Positions 1 through 6,476 are shown, numbered from the stretch's first letter. The stretch is 7,174 nucleotides of DNA from Nocardia sp. (GCA_013361595.1 JABFXT010000448.1:1-7174); one strand, 5' to 3'. The notes: generated by a model from the letters alone, not told the origin. Made by a program: numbers and translations.

Positions 1-1
1 C

Positions 2-76
2 GTGGCGGCGAGACGGCGGAGCCGGGCCACGGGTTTCGGGCGAGCTTCGCGGACGGGGCTGCCGACAACGGAGTAG
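2..76 (+). CDS. Possible C-terminal end of an upstream gene (partial)
   Basis: Reading from base 2, a frame stays open from the window edge to a TAG at 74-76 and encodes 24 Arg/Ala/Thr-rich residues ending LPTTE. Most of its third positions are G or C. A GC-rich inverted repeat begins two bases after the stop, as would be expected just past a gene end. The stretch is too short to identify a family, and another plus-strand frame is also open here, so this is only a candidate. The alternative is that the whole stretch up to the antiporter is non-coding. Confidence 0.22.
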   Translation: MAARRRSRATGFGRASRTGLPTTE

Positions 77-77
77 G

Positions 78-104
78 CGGCCGGTGCGCGGCGACAGCCG
101 GCCG
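78..104 (+). terminator. GC hairpin after the possible upstream stop codon
   Basis: The arms CGGCCGG (78-84) and CCGGCCG (98-104) are perfectly complementary around a 13-nt loop, two bases beyond the TAG at 74-76. No T-tract follows, so it is not a canonical intrinsic terminator. Actinobacterial terminators often lack one, but such hairpins also arise by chance in DNA this GC-rich. Confidence 0.22.
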
Positions 105-188
105 GGCGTGCCCGCGACCGCGTGGCGGTCGGTGCGGCGACCGGCCGATCCGGCGCGCCTCCGGCATTGCGCGTGACCGGGCGGCCCG

Positions 189-1790
189 GTGGCAGCAGAC
201 TGGACGGTCATGGACCAGTTGGTGCTGACATTCGTGATCCTGTTCGCCGCGGTACTCGCCGAAGCGATCGGACGGCGGATCGGTATCGCCTCCGCGGTTC
301 TGATGACGCTGTTCGGTTGCGCGCTCGCCCTGGTTCCGTTCGTTCCGCAGATCGCGATTCCACCCCATCTGATCCTGCCGCTCGTCCTGCCCCCGCTGCT
401 CTACGCCGCGGCGCGACGGACCTCGTGGCGGCAGTTCGCGGAGAGCTGGGAACCCATTGTGCTGCGGGCGGTGGGCCTGGTCCTGGCGACCACGGCGGCG
501 GTGGCCGCGGTGTTCCACGCGTGGTTTCCGGGCCTGCCGGTAGCCGCGGCCGTCGTACTCGGGGCGATCGTGGCCCCACCCGATCCGGTCGCGGCGACCG
601 CGCTGGCCGGACGGCTCGGACTGCCGCGCCGATTGGTGGTCGTTCTCGGTGGGGAAGGGCTGTTCAACGATGTCACCGCGATCGTCGTCTACACAGTCGC
701 CGTACAGGCGGTTCTCACCGGGCAGTTCTCCACGCCGCGCGCGGCGCTGGAGTTCGTGGTGTCGGCGGTGGTCGCGATCGCGGTCGGGCTGGTTCTGGGC
801 ATGGTGGGTAGCCGGCTCACCCGTTATCTGGCCGAGGCGAGCCGGCAGGTCGCCCTCAGCCTGCTGCTGCCGTTCGCGGCCTACGGGCTGGCGGAGTCCT
901 GGGGCGGTTCCGGGGTGCTGTCGGTGCTGGTGTGTGCCCTGTATCTGACCGATGCCGTCACCGAATTCGGCGACGCCGACTATCGAGTGGTCGGCAATTC
1001 GTTCTGGGAGATCACCGAGCTACTGATCAGCGGTTTCGCCTTCGGTCTCATCGGACTGGAACTGAGCGCCGTACTGGCGGCCACCGGCGACAGCTGGCCG
1101 CAGTTGCTCGGCGGCGCGGGCGCGGTGGTCGCCGTGGTGGTGGTGCTGCGGCTCGGCTGGCTCATGACGACCTGGTGGTTGCGCACGAAACTGTGGACCG
1201 GCGAAGAAGCCGACGAGCCGCACACCTGGCGGGAAACCGTGGTGACCTGGTGGACGGGTATGCGTGGGGTCGCGACCGTGGCGCTGGCCCTGGCCATACC
1301 GCTGTCGACCGACGCGGGTGCGGATTTCCCGGGCCGCACCCAGATCCTTTTCACCGCCTTCGCGGTCGTGCTGTTCACCCTCCTCGTCCAGGGACCGACG
1401 CTGCCGCTGATCGTCCGGCTCACCGGTGTGCACGCCGATACCCGGGCCGAGCGCCGGCTGGAGCGGCAGCTGTGGGAGCGGGTGGTGGGCGCCGAACTGG
1501 CCCGGCTCAAAGAGCTGTCGGAGGCCGAGCACGTACCCGAAGAGCTTTACGAGCGGCTCCGCGAGGGCATTCGCCGGCGGCTGGCCCGAGCCGATCCGGA
1601 AGCGGCCGACGAGGACGCCCGCGCCCAGGCCGAGCGGGACGCCCGGATGGCGGTCGCGGTCAAACGTATCCGGGCCGAGGTGACCGAGGCCGGCCGGCGC
1701 GAGGCGCAGGCCGCCCGCCGGGAACCCGGAATGCCGCCGGATCTGGTGGATCGCGTCACCCGGCGGCTCGATCTCGGGCCGGGCCGATGA
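189..1790 (+). CDS. Na+/H+ antiporter, CPA1 (NhaP-type) family
   Basis: Predicted cytoplasmic-membrane antiporter exchanging protons for Na+ (possibly K+ or Li+), used in pH and salt homeostasis. It has 533 residues, with about 10-12 hydrophobic segments between residues 9 and 410. Diagnostic CPA1 motifs are present: PPDPVAA at 130-136; GEGLFNDVTA at 155-164, carrying the Asn160-Asp161 pair of the ion site; and WTGMRGVATVALALAIP at 355-371 with the conserved Arg359. Residues from about 412 form a charged, Glu/Arg/Ala-rich cytosolic tail with helical character. The tail ends in an RRLDL motif, as many bacterial relatives do. An in-frame TGA at 174-176 limits the start to GTG 189 or ATG 210. 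The second starts right before the first membrane segment (MDQLVLTF) and is equally plausible; neither has a good ribosome site. It converges with the Rho-N protein gene only 21 bp downstream. Family assignment is firm; ion specificity cannot be read from the sequence. Confidence 0.93.
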   Translation: MAADWTVMDQLVLTFVILFAAVLAEAIGRRIGIASAVLMTLFGCALALVPFVPQIAIPPHLILPLVLPPLLYAAARRTSWRQFAESWEPIVLRAVGLVLATTAAVAAVFHAWFPGLPVAAAVVLGAIVAPPDPVAATALAGRLGLPRRLVVVLGGEGLFNDVTAIVVYTVAVQAVLTGQFSTPRAALEFVVSAVVAIAVGLVLGMVGSRLTRYLAEASRQVALSLLLPFAAYGLAESWGGSGVLSVLVCALYLTDAVTEFGDADYRVVGNSFWEITELLISGFAFGLIGLELSAVLAATGDSWPQLLGGAGAVVAVVVVLRLGWLMTTWWLRTKLWTGEEADEPHTWRETVVTWWTGMRGVATVALALAIPLSTDAGADFPGRTQILFTAFAVVLFTLLVQGPTLPLIVRLTGVHADTRAERRLERQLWERVVGAELARLKELSEAEHVPEELYERLREGIRRRLARADPEAADEDARAQAERDARMAVAVKRIRAEVTEAGRREAQAARREPGMPPDLVDRVTRRLDLGPGR

Positions 1791-1811
1791 GGAATGCCGC
1801 GGTGCGCAGGG

Positions 1812-2141
1812 CTACGACCGGTCCAGCGCCTCGGCCAGCTCGTTCTTTGTCATCTTGGAGCGACCTTTGATGTTGCGGCTCTTCGCCTCGTTGTACAGCT
1901 GATCGCGGGTGCGGCCCTTGGGCTTGTCGGTACCCGAGCGCAGCCCGCCGCGCCGCTGCGGGGAGATATCACGGGTCGACGTGCGGCTCGCGGTCCTGGA
2001 CTGACCGGCCTGGGCGCGGTTCTTGTTGACCGTGCGCGCGCCGATCTCCTTGGCCCGCTTTTCACCGGCTCCGCGTTCCTCCGCCGATTCCTTGATGTGT
2101 TCGTACTGCCGTTCCTGTTTGTTCGTCCATTCCTTCGGCAT
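1812..2141 (-). CDS. Small basic Rho-N/HeH-domain protein
   Basis: The 109-residue protein has two parts joined by a low-complexity Arg/Ser/Thr-rich linker (about 48-75). The N-terminal part (1-47) is charged and helical, beginning MPKEWTNKQERQYEHIKES and containing RTVNKNR at 36-42. The C-terminal part (76-108) has the pattern of the Rho termination factor N-terminal or helix-extended-loop-helix fold, with a DQLYNEAK helix, an IKGRSKM loop and an ELAEAL helix. That fold usually binds nucleic acid, so a DNA- or RNA-associated role is inferred. Relatives in actinobacteria are often labelled 'plasmid stabilization protein', but nothing here (no partner toxin, no plasmid genes) supports that function. 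The ATG start is set by a near-perfect Shine-Dalgarno sequence. The gene lies downstream of marR on the same strand with a 137 bp gap, so it probably has its own promoter. Confidence 0.85.
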   Translation of the reverse strand: MPKEWTNKQERQYEHIKESAEERGAGEKRAKEIGARTVNKNRAQAGQSRTASRTSTRDISPQRRGGLRSGTDKPKGRTRDQLYNEAKSRNIKGRSKMTKNELAEALDRS

Positions 2142-2145
2142 GACA

Positions 2146-2153
2146 CACCTCCT
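2146..2153 (-). promoter_or_regulatory. Strong ribosome-binding site of the Rho-N protein gene
   Basis: On the minus strand the sequence reads AGGAGGTG, with the AGGAGG core six bases before the ATG at 2141. It is the strongest Shine-Dalgarno sequence I found in the window and fixes this start. It suggests efficient translation of a small, possibly abundant protein. Confidence 0.8.
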
Positions 2154-2156
2154 GTC

Positions 2157-2189
2157 TGCCCGGCCGGGTACCCGCGCGGGGCCGGGGCA
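2157..2189 (-). promoter_or_regulatory. Leader hairpin just before the Rho-N protein ribosome site
   Basis: TGCCCGGCC (2157-2165) pairs with GGCCGGGGCA (2180-2189) with one bulged base around a 14-nt loop. On the minus strand the hairpin ends three bases before AGGAGG. It could be a leader structure, or the weak terminator of marR lying upstream on the same strand. No T-tract follows, and the extreme GC content makes chance pairing possible. Confidence 0.25.
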
Positions 2190-2278
2190 ATCAGCATGCT
2201 GGTCTACCGCGGGTCGTCGGGCGTCTTACCCCGTGCCCGCGGTGATATGCACCGATGTTCCCGGCGCGGCGAATCCAT

Positions 2279-2791
2279 TCAGCGGCCGGTCGCCGCCTGG
2301 GTGAGCGCGAGGTGATGGTCACGCATCGCGGCGACGACGGCGCCCAGCACGCGGTGCGCGGCGGCGAGGTCGGTGGTGGGCAGCTCGGCCAGCGCCGCGC
2401 GGGTGTGCCTGCCCAGCGGGCGGAAGAATTCGCCGGCCACCGACATGCCGTGGTCGGAGTAGTGCAGCAGGACTCGCCGGCGGTCGCCGGGATCGGTTTC
2501 GCGACGGATATGGCCGGAGGCGATCATCCGTTCCACCAGATATGTGATCGCCGCGGAGGACAGGCCCATGAGTTCGCGGAGTTGCCCGGCGGTGAGCGGC
2601 CGGCTCTCGGCTTCGGCGGTGGCGATATGCATGAGGGCCCGGAAATCGTTGCTGCGCAGGGAATGTGAATGCGCGAAGAGGTGGCCGATCTGTTCGGATA
2701 CGGCGGTGAGTGCGCGGATATCGGTGGCGATCTCGGTTTCGGCGTGTTCCCGGTTCGAGGGCTCCGGATCCTCCGGCGGTTCGTGTGTCAC
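2279..2791 (-). CDS. MarR-family transcriptional regulator
   Basis: A 170-residue winged helix-turn-helix regulator, expected to act as a dimer binding a palindromic operator and to release it on sensing a small molecule or oxidant. After a hydrophilic N-terminus (1-20), helices at about 21-60 begin the fold. The helix-turn-helix covers about 67-95 (LTAGQLRELMGLSSAAITYL). The wing carries the family signature DPGDRRRVLLHYS at 100-112, and the C-terminal helices (about 115-165) would complete the dimer interface. No cysteine is present, so thiol-based redox sensing is unlikely and a ligand-type sensor is more probable. Translation starts at GTG 2791, with AAGGA about eight bases upstream. The gene is divergent from the MMPL exporter, an arrangement in which the regulator usually represses the exporter and often itself. 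Confidence 0.92.
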   Translation of the reverse strand: MTHEPPEDPEPSNREHAETEIATDIRALTAVSEQIGHLFAHSHSLRSNDFRALMHIATAEAESRPLTAGQLRELMGLSSAAITYLVERMIASGHIRRETDPGDRRRVLLHYSDHGMSVAGEFFRPLGRHTRAALAELPTTDLAAAHRVLGAVVAAMRDHHLALTQAATGR

Positions 2792-2824
2792 CTGCGCTGT
2801 CCTTTCCCTGATCCCGCTCGCAAG

Positions 2825-2856
2825 AGTGTAGGTGCCGGGGGTCCCGGGATTGCCAA
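2825..2856 (-). promoter_or_regulatory. Candidate marR promoter
   Basis: On the minus strand TTGGCA (2856-2851) and TACACT (2830-2825) resemble -35 and -10 boxes, separated by 20 bases, longer than the usual 16-19. This would place the transcript start near 2818, leaving a leader of roughly 27 bases that includes the ribosome site. The 19 bp palindrome lies one base upstream of the -35 box. Boxes were assigned by eye. Confidence 0.4.
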
Positions 2857-2884
2857 TTATTTCAGTTTCTGAAATAGTCGCCGG
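2850..2884 (+). promoter_or_regulatory. Candidate leaderless promoter of the MMPL exporter
   Basis: TTGCCA (2850-2855) is followed 17 bases later by AATAGT (2873-2878), four of six matches to TATAAT, and then by six bases to the GTG start at 2885. No Shine-Dalgarno sequence precedes that GTG. An in-frame stop at 2870-2872 rules out an earlier start. Together these features fit a transcript beginning at the start codon itself, common in actinobacteria. The TTGCCA box overlaps, on the other strand, the proposed marR -35 box. Confidence 0.45.
2858..2876. promoter_or_regulatory. Palindromic operator, probable MarR binding site
   Basis: TATTTCAGTTTCTGAAATA is a perfect inverted repeat with 8-base arms and a TTT centre. 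It is the most AT-rich stretch around it in a very GC-rich region. Its size and its place between divergent marR and exporter genes match MarR operators. It sits between the proposed -35 and -10 boxes of the exporter and beside the marR -35 box, so one bound dimer could block both. Binding by this MarR is an inference from position. Confidence 0.72.
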
Positions 2885-4960
2885 GTGAACGCCTGGGAAC
2901 GCTTCGCCGCCGTGGTCACCGGCCGCCGCTCATGGATACTGCTCGTCGCCGTCCTCGCCGCCGCCTGCGCGGTCATCGGCGGTGTCGGCGCGAACGACGA
3001 CGCCGGGCAGGCCCCGACCTCGCTACCGCAGAACTCCGAAGCCGCGCAGGTCGAGGGCGCCGTAGCGGAGTTCCCGGGTGGCCGCGACGCGCCAGCCATC
3101 CTGGTGATCACCCGGACCGACGGCGCCGAACTGACCGCGGCCGACCGCGCCGCCGCCGCGGAAACCGTGCGCGAGGTCGCCGGCACGGACGCGCTCGTGG
3201 TCGCGCCGGACGGCAGCGCGGCGCTCGGTCGTGCGACGGTCTCGGCCGAACTGAGCGGCGAGGATCTCACCGCCGAGATCGACCGGTTGCGTGAATCGGC
3301 CGCGCAATCCGCACCACCCGGGCTCACCGTGCAGATCACCGGCGGCCCGGCCTTCGGCGCCGATATCGCCAACTCGTTCGCCGGTGCCGATGTGACCCTG
3401 CTCGCCGTCACCGCGCTGGTGGTTGCGCTGCTGCTGATCGTCACCTATCGTTCGCCGGTGCTGTGGCTGGTGCCGTTGCTGGTGATCGGACTGGCCGACC
3501 GCACCGCGACCAGTGTGGGCACGGCACTCGCCCGGCTCACCGACCTCTCCTTCGACGGGTCCACCTCGGGTATCACCAGCGTGCTGGTCTTCGGCGCGGG
3601 CACCAACTACGCGCTGCTGCTGGTATCGCGCTATCGCGACGAGTTGCACGGGCACAGCGATCATCGCGGCGCCCTGCGCGAGGCAGTCCGCCGGGCCGGT
3701 CCGGCCATTCTCGCCAGCAATGTGACCGTGGTTCTCGCGCTCTGCACGCTGCTGCTCGCGACCCTGCCCAACACCCGTTCGCTCGGGCTCATGGCGGCCG
3801 CCGGGCTGCTGGTGGCCGTGGCGTTCGTCCTGCTGGCGCTCCCGCCCGCGCTGGCCCTGTGCGGCCGGAAGATCTTCTGGCCGTTCGTTCCGCACGCGAG
3901 CGCCGACGGGACCGCCGCCCACGGGGTATGGCACCGGATCGCCACCCGCGTGGTGGCCCGGCCCGCCGTGGTCGCGGGCGGGGCGATCGCCCTCCTGCTC
4001 GTCTTCGCGGCCGGCCTGACCGGCGCGGATATCGGGTTGTCGCAGACCGAGCAGTTCCGGGTGCGCGCCGAATCCGTCGACGGGCTGGACACCTTGGCCG
4101 CTCATTTCCCGTCGGGTGCCTCGGATCCGACCGTCGTACTCACCGAGCACGGCGCCGCCGCGGCGGTCCGGCCCGCCCTGGAAACCGCTCCCGGAGTCTC
4201 CGCGGTGGTACCCACCGGCAGTCACAACGGTGTGGACCGGTGGATGGTGACCCTCGAAGCGGCCCCCGAATCCGAGGCCGCCTACACCACGATCGAACAA
4301 TTGCGGACCACTCTGTCCGGAATTCCCGGCGCCGAGGCGATGGTCGGCGGCAGCGACGCCAAGGCACTCGATACCCGTGACGCCGCCCGCCACGATCAAC
4401 TGCTGGTGATACCGCTCATCCTGGTGGTGGTGTTCGCGGTCCTGCTCGTCCTGTTGCGCGCGTTGCCCGCCGCGGTGCTGTTGATCGGTGTCACTGTGCT
4501 CAGTGCCCTGGCCGCGCTGGGGCTGGGCAGTCTGGTGAGCGCCCATATCTTCGGCTTCCCCGCGCTGGATACCACGGTGCCGCTGTTCGCTTTCCTGTTC
4601 CTGGTGGCGCTGGGTATCGATTACACGATCTTCCTGGTGACCCGGGCACGCGAGGAGACACCGGGGCACGGCACCGTCGACGGTATGGTCCGCGCGGTCT
4701 CGGCGACCGGCGCGGTGATCACCAGTGCCGGGATCGTGCTGGCCGCGGTGTTCTGTGTGCTGGGCGTGCTACCGCTGATCACGCTCACCCAGCTCGGCAT
4801 CATCGTCGGTATCGGGATCGTGCTGGATACGTTCCTTGTGCGTACCGTCGTCATTCCCGCGCTGTTCGCGCTCGTCGGTCCGAAGGTGTGGTGGCCCAGC
4901 GGTCTCACCGGTAGCGCCGCCGAGGCTCCGCCCGCCGAACTCGCGGGGCAGCGGAAGTAG
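2885..4960 (+). CDS. MMPL-family (RND superfamily) membrane exporter
   Basis: A 691-residue, 12-helix transporter of the MMPL branch of RND proteins, which use the proton gradient to export lipids, drugs or other hydrophobic molecules across the cytoplasmic membrane. It is built as two repeats. The first has a membrane helix at 17-35, an extracytoplasmic domain at about 37-167 and five helices to about 325. The second has a helix at about 359-380, a second external domain at about 381-505 and five helices at about 506-662. The second half has the proton-relay motif GIDYTIFLVTRARE (577-590) with Asp579-Tyr580. The matching motif of the first half is GAGTNYALLLVSRYRDEL (237-254), with Asn241 where many relatives have Asp. 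The GTG start is forced by an upstream in-frame stop at 2870-2872. Divergence from marR suggests induction by the regulator's ligand. No mycolate or siderophore biosynthesis gene is adjacent, so the substrate is unknown. It is shorter than typical mycobacterial MmpL proteins and more like the smaller drug-export type. Confidence 0.93.
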   Translation: MNAWERFAAVVTGRRSWILLVAVLAAACAVIGGVGANDDAGQAPTSLPQNSEAAQVEGAVAEFPGGRDAPAILVITRTDGAELTAADRAAAAETVREVAGTDALVVAPDGSAALGRATVSAELSGEDLTAEIDRLRESAAQSAPPGLTVQITGGPAFGADIANSFAGADVTLLAVTALVVALLLIVTYRSPVLWLVPLLVIGLADRTATSVGTALARLTDLSFDGSTSGITSVLVFGAGTNYALLLVSRYRDELHGHSDHRGALREAVRRAGPAILASNVTVVLALCTLLLATLPNTRSLGLMAAAGLLVAVAFVLLALPPALALCGRKIFWPFVPHASADGTAAHGVWHRIATRVVARPAVVAGGAIALLLVFAAGLTGADIGLSQTEQFRVRAESVDGLDTLAAHFPSGASDPTVVLTEHGAAAAVRPALETAPGVSAVVPTGSHNGVDRWMVTLEAAPESEAAYTTIEQLRTTLSGIPGAEAMVGGSDAKALDTRDAARHDQLLVIPLILVVVFAVLLVLLRALPAAVLLIGVTVLSALAALGLGSLVSAHIFGFPALDTTVPLFAFLFLVALGIDYTIFLVTRAREETPGHGTVDGMVRAVSATGAVITSAGIVLAAVFCVLGVLPLITLTQLGIIVGIGIVLDTFLVRTVVIPALFALVGPKVWWPSGLTGSAAEAPPAELAGQRK

Positions 4961-4981
4961 CCCGGCGGATCTGTTCGGAGG

Positions 4982-5014
4982 GGCTGGGAAATCCCGCGTA
5001 CCGGTGGCCCAGCC
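4982..5014 (+). terminator. Candidate terminator after the MMPL gene
   Basis: GGCTGGG (4982-4988) and CCCAGCC (5008-5014) form a perfect 7-base stem with a 19-nt loop, starting 21 bases after the exporter stop. It lies in the 166 bp gap between convergent genes, where a terminator is expected. The absence of a T-tract and the long loop keep confidence low. I see nothing else in this gap. Confidence 0.3.
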
Positions 5015-5126
5015 GGACTCGGTCGCCGGCGCTGCCCGATTACCGCGGTCCTCGGAATGCGGCGTGCGCGGGTGTGCGCACTGTGGTGCAGGCGCCGGGG
5101 GTGAACCGCTCGGCCGGTCGTGGAGT

Positions 5127-5693
5127 TCAGATACCCGGCCCGGCCGCGGAAACCGCGGGGCCGCCGAATTCCAGCCGGTAGACCGCGGGCATCGGCATCG
5201 CCTGCTGGAAAGCCCAGTCGATGCCGGGACATCCGAGACCAACCAGCGCTCGCGCGATGAATGTGCCGTGACTGCCGATGACGACAGGGCGATCCGGCGG
5301 ATCGTCGATGATGTCGGTGAGCGTCCGTAGCGCGCGTTCGGTGAGTTCGTGCAGGCTTTCGGCGCCCGGCCGCGCCCACTGCGGGCGTGCCCAGCTCTGC
5401 CGGTAACGGCGCTCGTAGTCGGGAGTCGGATCGATCCCCGAATCCCACTCCCGTAGCTCCCGGTCGGTGTGGATCGGCAGGTTCCACCGCCGGGCGGCGG
5501 GTTCGACGGTGCGCACAGCGCGCAGGTAAGGGCTGGACAGGACGATGCCGGGGGTGAGATCGGCGAGGGAAACGGCGAGCCGGTTCGCCTGGATCCTGCC
5601 TGTCTCGGTCAACGGTCGATGGAGCTCATCGGGCCCGTTCGGTGCGGGCGGGACGGACTGGGCGTGCCTTACCAGGAAGATCGATGTCCGCAC
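5127..5693 (-). CDS. Histidine phosphatase family protein (phosphoglycerate-mutase-like)
   Basis: A 188-residue cytosolic phosphatase of the branch-1 histidine phosphatase superfamily. The start LVRHAQS (7-13) holds the Arg9-His10 pair; His10 would be the phosphorylated nucleophile. SSPYLRAVRT (53-62) supplies Arg58 of the phosphate pocket, Glu82 in RELREWDSG is the likely proton donor, and GSHGTF (140-145) gives the second catalytic His142. All key residues are present, so the enzyme should be active. The substrate cannot be told: relatives act on sugar phosphates, nucleotides, phosphoproteins or cofactor intermediates. Translation starts at GTG 5693, right before the conserved strand; the ribosome site is weak (GGGA about ten bases upstream). 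It lies 94 bp downstream of the Clp-N-like gene on the same strand and converges with the MMPL gene. Confidence 0.9.
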   Translation of the reverse strand: MRTSIFLVRHAQSVPPAPNGPDELHRPLTETGRIQANRLAVSLADLTPGIVLSSPYLRAVRTVEPAARRWNLPIHTDRELREWDSGIDPTPDYERRYRQSWARPQWARPGAESLHELTERALRTLTDIIDDPPDRPVVIGSHGTFIARALVGLGCPGIDWAFQQAMPMPAVYRLEFGGPAVSAAGPGI

Positions 5694-5787
5694 GGTCGAA
5701 TCGTCCCATCGTGCAGGCCGGTAGGGCCCGGTGGCCGCCCCGGCCGCAGCCTGATCGGGGCGCAGGCCGGTGTCGGACGAACGGCCG

Positions 5788-6138
5788 TCAAGAGTTCCGC
5801 TCGATCATCGCGACGAATTCTTCGGCATGCCGACCGGTCGCCTCGAATGTCACGGTGGCCGGCTCGGCCGGGCCGTGCTCACCGGTGGTCGGGCCCGGTA
5901 CGACCGACCGTGCCAGGTGCCGCACTTCATCGAAGGTCAAGGCTCCCAACTCTCGCTGTTTCCAGTGCACTTCCATCGGCGATGTGGTGTCCAGGAGCGC
6001 AGTGAGCAGGTCCTCCACACCGAGATAGTTGTGACCGTGCTCGGTGGCGATGGCGGCGGCCCGGCGCAGCGCGACGATCACCCCGGGCGCCGCGCCGGTG
6101 ATGGTGGTGACGGTGTTGTCCCGATCGACAGTGGTCAT
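5788..6138 (-). CDS. Short Clp N-terminal-domain (Clp-N-like) protein
   Basis: A 116-residue protein resembling the substrate- and adaptor-binding N-terminal domain of ClpA/ClpC chaperones, without any AAA+ ATPase module. The match is the helix and loop at about 19-50, with HGHNYLGVEDLLTALL (34-49) corresponding to the HNYxGTEHLLLGLL signature. A second helix pair follows to about 80 (FDEVRHLARSVV). Clp-N domains normally contain two such repeats. Here the second seems cut short: after a Gly/Pro/Glu-rich linker (81-95), FEATGRHAEEFVAMIERNS (98-116) resembles only the opening helix of repeat two. Start ATG 6138 is chosen because GGAAGGA precedes it; longer readings of the frame run into the neighbouring gene. 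A role as adaptor or competitor for a Clp protease is possible but inferred. The neighbour upstream, 43 bp away, encodes an exported protein. Confidence 0.75.
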   Translation of the reverse strand: MTTVDRDNTVTTITGAAPGVIVALRRAAAIATEHGHNYLGVEDLLTALLDTTSPMEVHWKQRELGALTFDEVRHLARSVVPGPTTGEHGPAEPATVTFEATGRHAEEFVAMIERNS

Positions 6139-6148
6139 ACCCGTTCGG

Positions 6149-6155
6149 TCCTTCC
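6149..6155 (-). promoter_or_regulatory. Ribosome-binding site of the Clp-N-like gene
   Basis: On the minus strand GGAAGGA lies ten bases before ATG 6138. It decides this start over in-frame upstream codons that overlap the 3' end of the neighbouring gene. Confidence 0.6.
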
Positions 6156-6181
6156 GAGGTGGCAGCTTCGATGGTCGTACG

Positions 6182-6469
6182 CTACTGCGGAACTCCGTAG
6201 CGAGACCTGTCACCTGCCTCCAGGATCTCCAGACCGTTGTAGAACCCGCCGACACACCAGATGCGCGTGGCCTTACCAGGAGTGGGGCACACGATCTTGT
6301 CTTCCCGGGTGACCGGCTGCTCGGAGCATCGGACGACGATCCCGCCGCCGTCCACACAGTCGGAGATTCGGACCGCGTTTGCCGGCCCGGCCGCGATGAT
6401 CAAGGCGACAACGACACCGGAGAGCACCCCGAAGCCTTTTCGGACCGTGGTCGATATATGTACAGACAC
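6182..6469 (-). CDS. Small exported four-cysteine protein of unknown function
   Basis: A 95-residue protein with a clear Sec signal peptide: basic N-region (HISTTVRKGF, 4-13), hydrophobic core at about 14-28 (VLSGVVVALIIAAG), and an ANA cleavage site predicting release after Ala32. The mature part is about 63 residues and has four cysteines (Cys38, 48, 61 and 72), enough for two disulfide bonds, in a Gly-rich context with CPTPGK at 61-66 and WCVGGFYNG at 71-79. There is no lipobox cysteine at the cleavage site, so it is not a lipoprotein. I do not recognise the family. The GTG start at 6469 is supported by GGGAGGG seven bases upstream; the same frame is open further upstream but without the signal-peptide organisation. 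A 43 bp gap to the Clp-N-like gene makes a shared transcript plausible. Confidence 0.72.
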   Translation of the reverse strand: MSVHISTTVRKGFGVLSGVVVALIIAAGPANAVRISDCVDGGGIVVRCSEQPVTREDKIVCPTPGKATRIWCVGGFYNGLEILEAGDRSRYGVPQ

Positions 6470-6476
6470 GTGCTGT

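Noticed and set aside
932..1870. Plus-strand open frame overlapping the antiporter (312 codons)
   Set aside because: It is Arg/Gly-rich with no recognisable fold, in a shifted frame of a gene with clear CPA1 motifs.
2192..2201. CAGCATGCTG palindrome upstream of the Rho-N protein gene
   Set aside because: A ten-base palindrome is too short to distinguish from chance and matches no known operator I can name.
2227..2245. GGGGTA on the minus strand as a SigB/SigF-type -10 box for the Rho-N protein gene
   Set aside because: A matching GTTT-like -35 box is not present at the right distance, so the resemblance is too weak to call.
3023..4669. Long open frame on the minus strand (548 codons)
   Set aside because: It lies wholly opposite the MMPL gene, and its product is a low-complexity Gly/Arg/Gln/His-rich string with no domain. 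It is a by-product of the GC-biased codons of the real gene.
5716..5745. GGCCGG/CCGGCC hairpin between the Clp-N-like and phosphatase genes
   Set aside because: Six-base GC-only arms with an 18-nt loop are expected by chance at this base composition, and no T-tract follows.
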